In this document: positions 63,024-64,000 of the stretch, one piece after another | Numbering within the stretch: the first letter of the stretch is position 1 | Layout of the letters: every line of letters starts with the position of its first letter | Origin: Candidatus Zhuqueibacterota bacterium | GTDB taxonomy: Bacteria; Zhuqueibacterota; Zhuqueibacteria; Residuimicrobiales; Krinioviventaceae | Direction: 5' to 3' | Length of the DNA: 64,000 nt | Assembly (NCBI GenBank): GCA_016934825.1 | Contig: JAFGSB010000160.1 | Span: 82,276 to 146,275, forward strand | The notes under the pieces: generated by a model | Seen by the model: only the letters and a program-made list of their open reading frames with translations | Told to the model about the DNA's origin: nothing | Database searches by the model: none | Position numbers and translations under genes: made by a program

Positions 63024-63926
63024 TTAAATGTTTACATCAAATTTATCAACTTGAACTGGAATTACAAATGGATTGCTCAATGTTTTCACCCTTAAAAAAC
63101 CTTTGTCTTGTGCGCGCCGAATGGATGGTTCAAAATCAGCAAAATCGTAATATTTACTTAGTTCTTTTGTTTCATCGGTATTATTTAGATGTGCAATAAA
63201 CCAATTAGCCGTGTTTCGTAAAATGTTTTTTTGAATACTACTCACTTCCTGGGTGGCATATACCATTCCAATCCTATATTTTGCACCTTCTTTAGCAGTT
63301 CTTACCCAAATATCTTTCAAGTCGAGATCACTACCTGCAGGTAAAATATTATGTGCTTCTTCAATATAAACTATTACTTCAGGAATATTCAATTCACCTT
63401 GAACAAATCTTTTTTGATTTTCAAGAAATATTTTTGTCATAATTCTATTTGCAGAAGATTTATTCAATTCGGGTTCACCACTAGATTGATCAATAATTAC
63501 CAATTTGCCGGAAATTATATGGTTGTATATTTCCTCAGCATAATCATGAGTTGTATCAGCACTATGTTGTTCTATTGCTTTACCAATTTTTCTAGTTCCA
63601 TTAGGGTATTGAAGTATCCCGATAATTTTTTTCAAATTTTCATCTGCCCAACTATCCCCCGAACCATTTGCTCGATTAACATACCAATTTTCAAAAGCTA
63701 GATAACCACTTTTTTTATCTCTTATGAATTTATCCAATGCCTCAAAAGCATTTGCTAACTGATCCCAGGAAGGGTTTTGCGTGGAAAAAACTTTTGCAGC
63801 AACTTGATACTCGGGAGCGTTATCACCTTGACTATTTCTCATTGCATCAAGTAATTTTTGGTTAAATAAATTTGTTGTATTAGCCCTCATAGTACCTGGC
63901 ACTTGGAAACCAGCTCTAGTGTCATG
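63024..63926 (-). pseudogene. herA: HerA-like ATPase, 5'-truncated by an IS element
   Basis: About 300 codons of the C-terminal part of a HerA/FtsK-type hexameric helicase. Walker B 'EVIVYIEEAHNILP' and the following 'GMVYATQEVSSIQKNIL' and 'NTANWFIAHLNN' are clear. The Walker A motif and the N-terminal HAS barrel are missing. The frame is open upstream to 63926 ('DTRAGFQVPGTM'), then meets the TGA of an IS630-like transposase at 63927-63929. A GTG at 63902 is the first possible start but has no ribosome binding site. The simplest reading is an IS insertion inside herA, with the 5' part beyond the window. HerA drives NurA along DNA ends, so the system may be inactive in this cell. Confidence 0.75.
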
Positions 63927-64000
63927 TCAAGTTAATAAAGTTGGATAAAGTCGTTTCAATTTAATCCGTGCATCATTAGTAGTAAACCGCCAGTCAACTT
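63927..64000 (-). mobile_element. C-terminal end of an IS630-like transposase
   Basis: The minus-strand frame from the window edge reads 'VDWRFTTNDARIKLKRLYP' and then ends TLLT-stop (TGA at 63927-63929). This FTTxDARIKLKxLYP tail is what I know as the C-terminus of IS630/Tc1-type DDE transposases. The element's end should lie just after the stop; a TA dinucleotide at 63917-63918, the target type of this family, followed by GTGTCATGTCAAGTT is a candidate boundary. Only 24 codons are visible. Confidence 0.6.

Noticed and set aside
1..64000. tRNA, rRNA, CRISPR arrays, prophage genes
   Set aside because: No T-loop or CCA-type tRNA patterns, no rRNA-like sequence, no regularly spaced repeats and no phage structural genes were seen.

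Overview
The window looks like a chromosomal segment of an uncultured bacterium of the FCB superphylum (Calditrichota, KSB1, Marinimicrobia or a relative). No rRNA or other taxonomic marker is present, so this is an inference. It rests on two large secreted proteins with YPNPFN-type C-terminal sorting domains, an archaeal-type UbiA prenyltransferase next to cell-wall genes, Wzi-like and other beta-barrel outer-membrane proteins (so a Gram-negative envelope), and the general gene set. I saw no tRNA, rRNA, CRISPR array or prophage.

Layout. (1) 1-8.1 kb, minus strand: two giant exported adhesin-like proteins. One starts with a cohesin-like domain and the other carries a dockerin-like domain. (2) 8.8-10.6 kb, minus: a secreted DUF6807 (PmoA-like) protein and a membrane-anchored lytic transglycosylase. 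(3) 10.8-23.7 kb, plus: a compact envelope-glycan cluster. It holds five paralogous membrane GT2 glycosyltransferases, a methyltransferase, an AglD/MprF-type flippase-like protein, a Wzi-like barrel, a DUF3108 periplasmic protein, a radical SAM protein and a PHP-type metallohydrolase. (4) 23.7-31.2 kb, minus: tandem-R3H protein, Mpl, RodZ-like, Maf, Dtd, UbiA, then Nif3-like, Gfo/Idh/MocA and nitroreductase. (5) 31.5-41.2 kb, plus: housekeeping and membrane genes (PTS EIIA, DUF2007, HisS, SpoU methyltransferase, CPBP protease, receiver-like protein, NadB, barrel protein, rhomboid, N-acetylmuramoyl-L-alanine amidase). (6) 41.2-43.8 kb, minus: YhcC-type radical SAM, LiaF-like, TrxB. (7) 44.4-50.8 kb, plus: an L-arabinokinase-like GHMP kinase and a GalU-like nucleotidylyltransferase (a probable sugar salvage pair), PlsY, RNase Z, EamA transporter, an unknown protein and a YjbQ protein. 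(8) 50.8-56.3 kb, minus: an NtrC-type two-component system and transketolase. (9) 56.7-60.3 kb, plus: phosphoglycerate mutase, archease and RtcB. (10) 60.5-64 kb, minus: a visibly AT-richer island with a DNA methyltransferase, NurA and HerA. The HerA gene is cut by the end of an IS630-like element at the window edge.

The most notable non-gene signal is a family of three miniature inverted-repeat elements (14920-15029, 31349-31528, 56329-56496). They share ends and are flanked by 9-bp direct repeats: one perfect, one 8/9, one degenerate. Each lies close to a gene start. The best candidates for undescribed biology are this MITE family, the methyltransferase-NurA-HerA island, the five-glycosyltransferase cluster, and the cohesin-like/dockerin-like neighbour pair.
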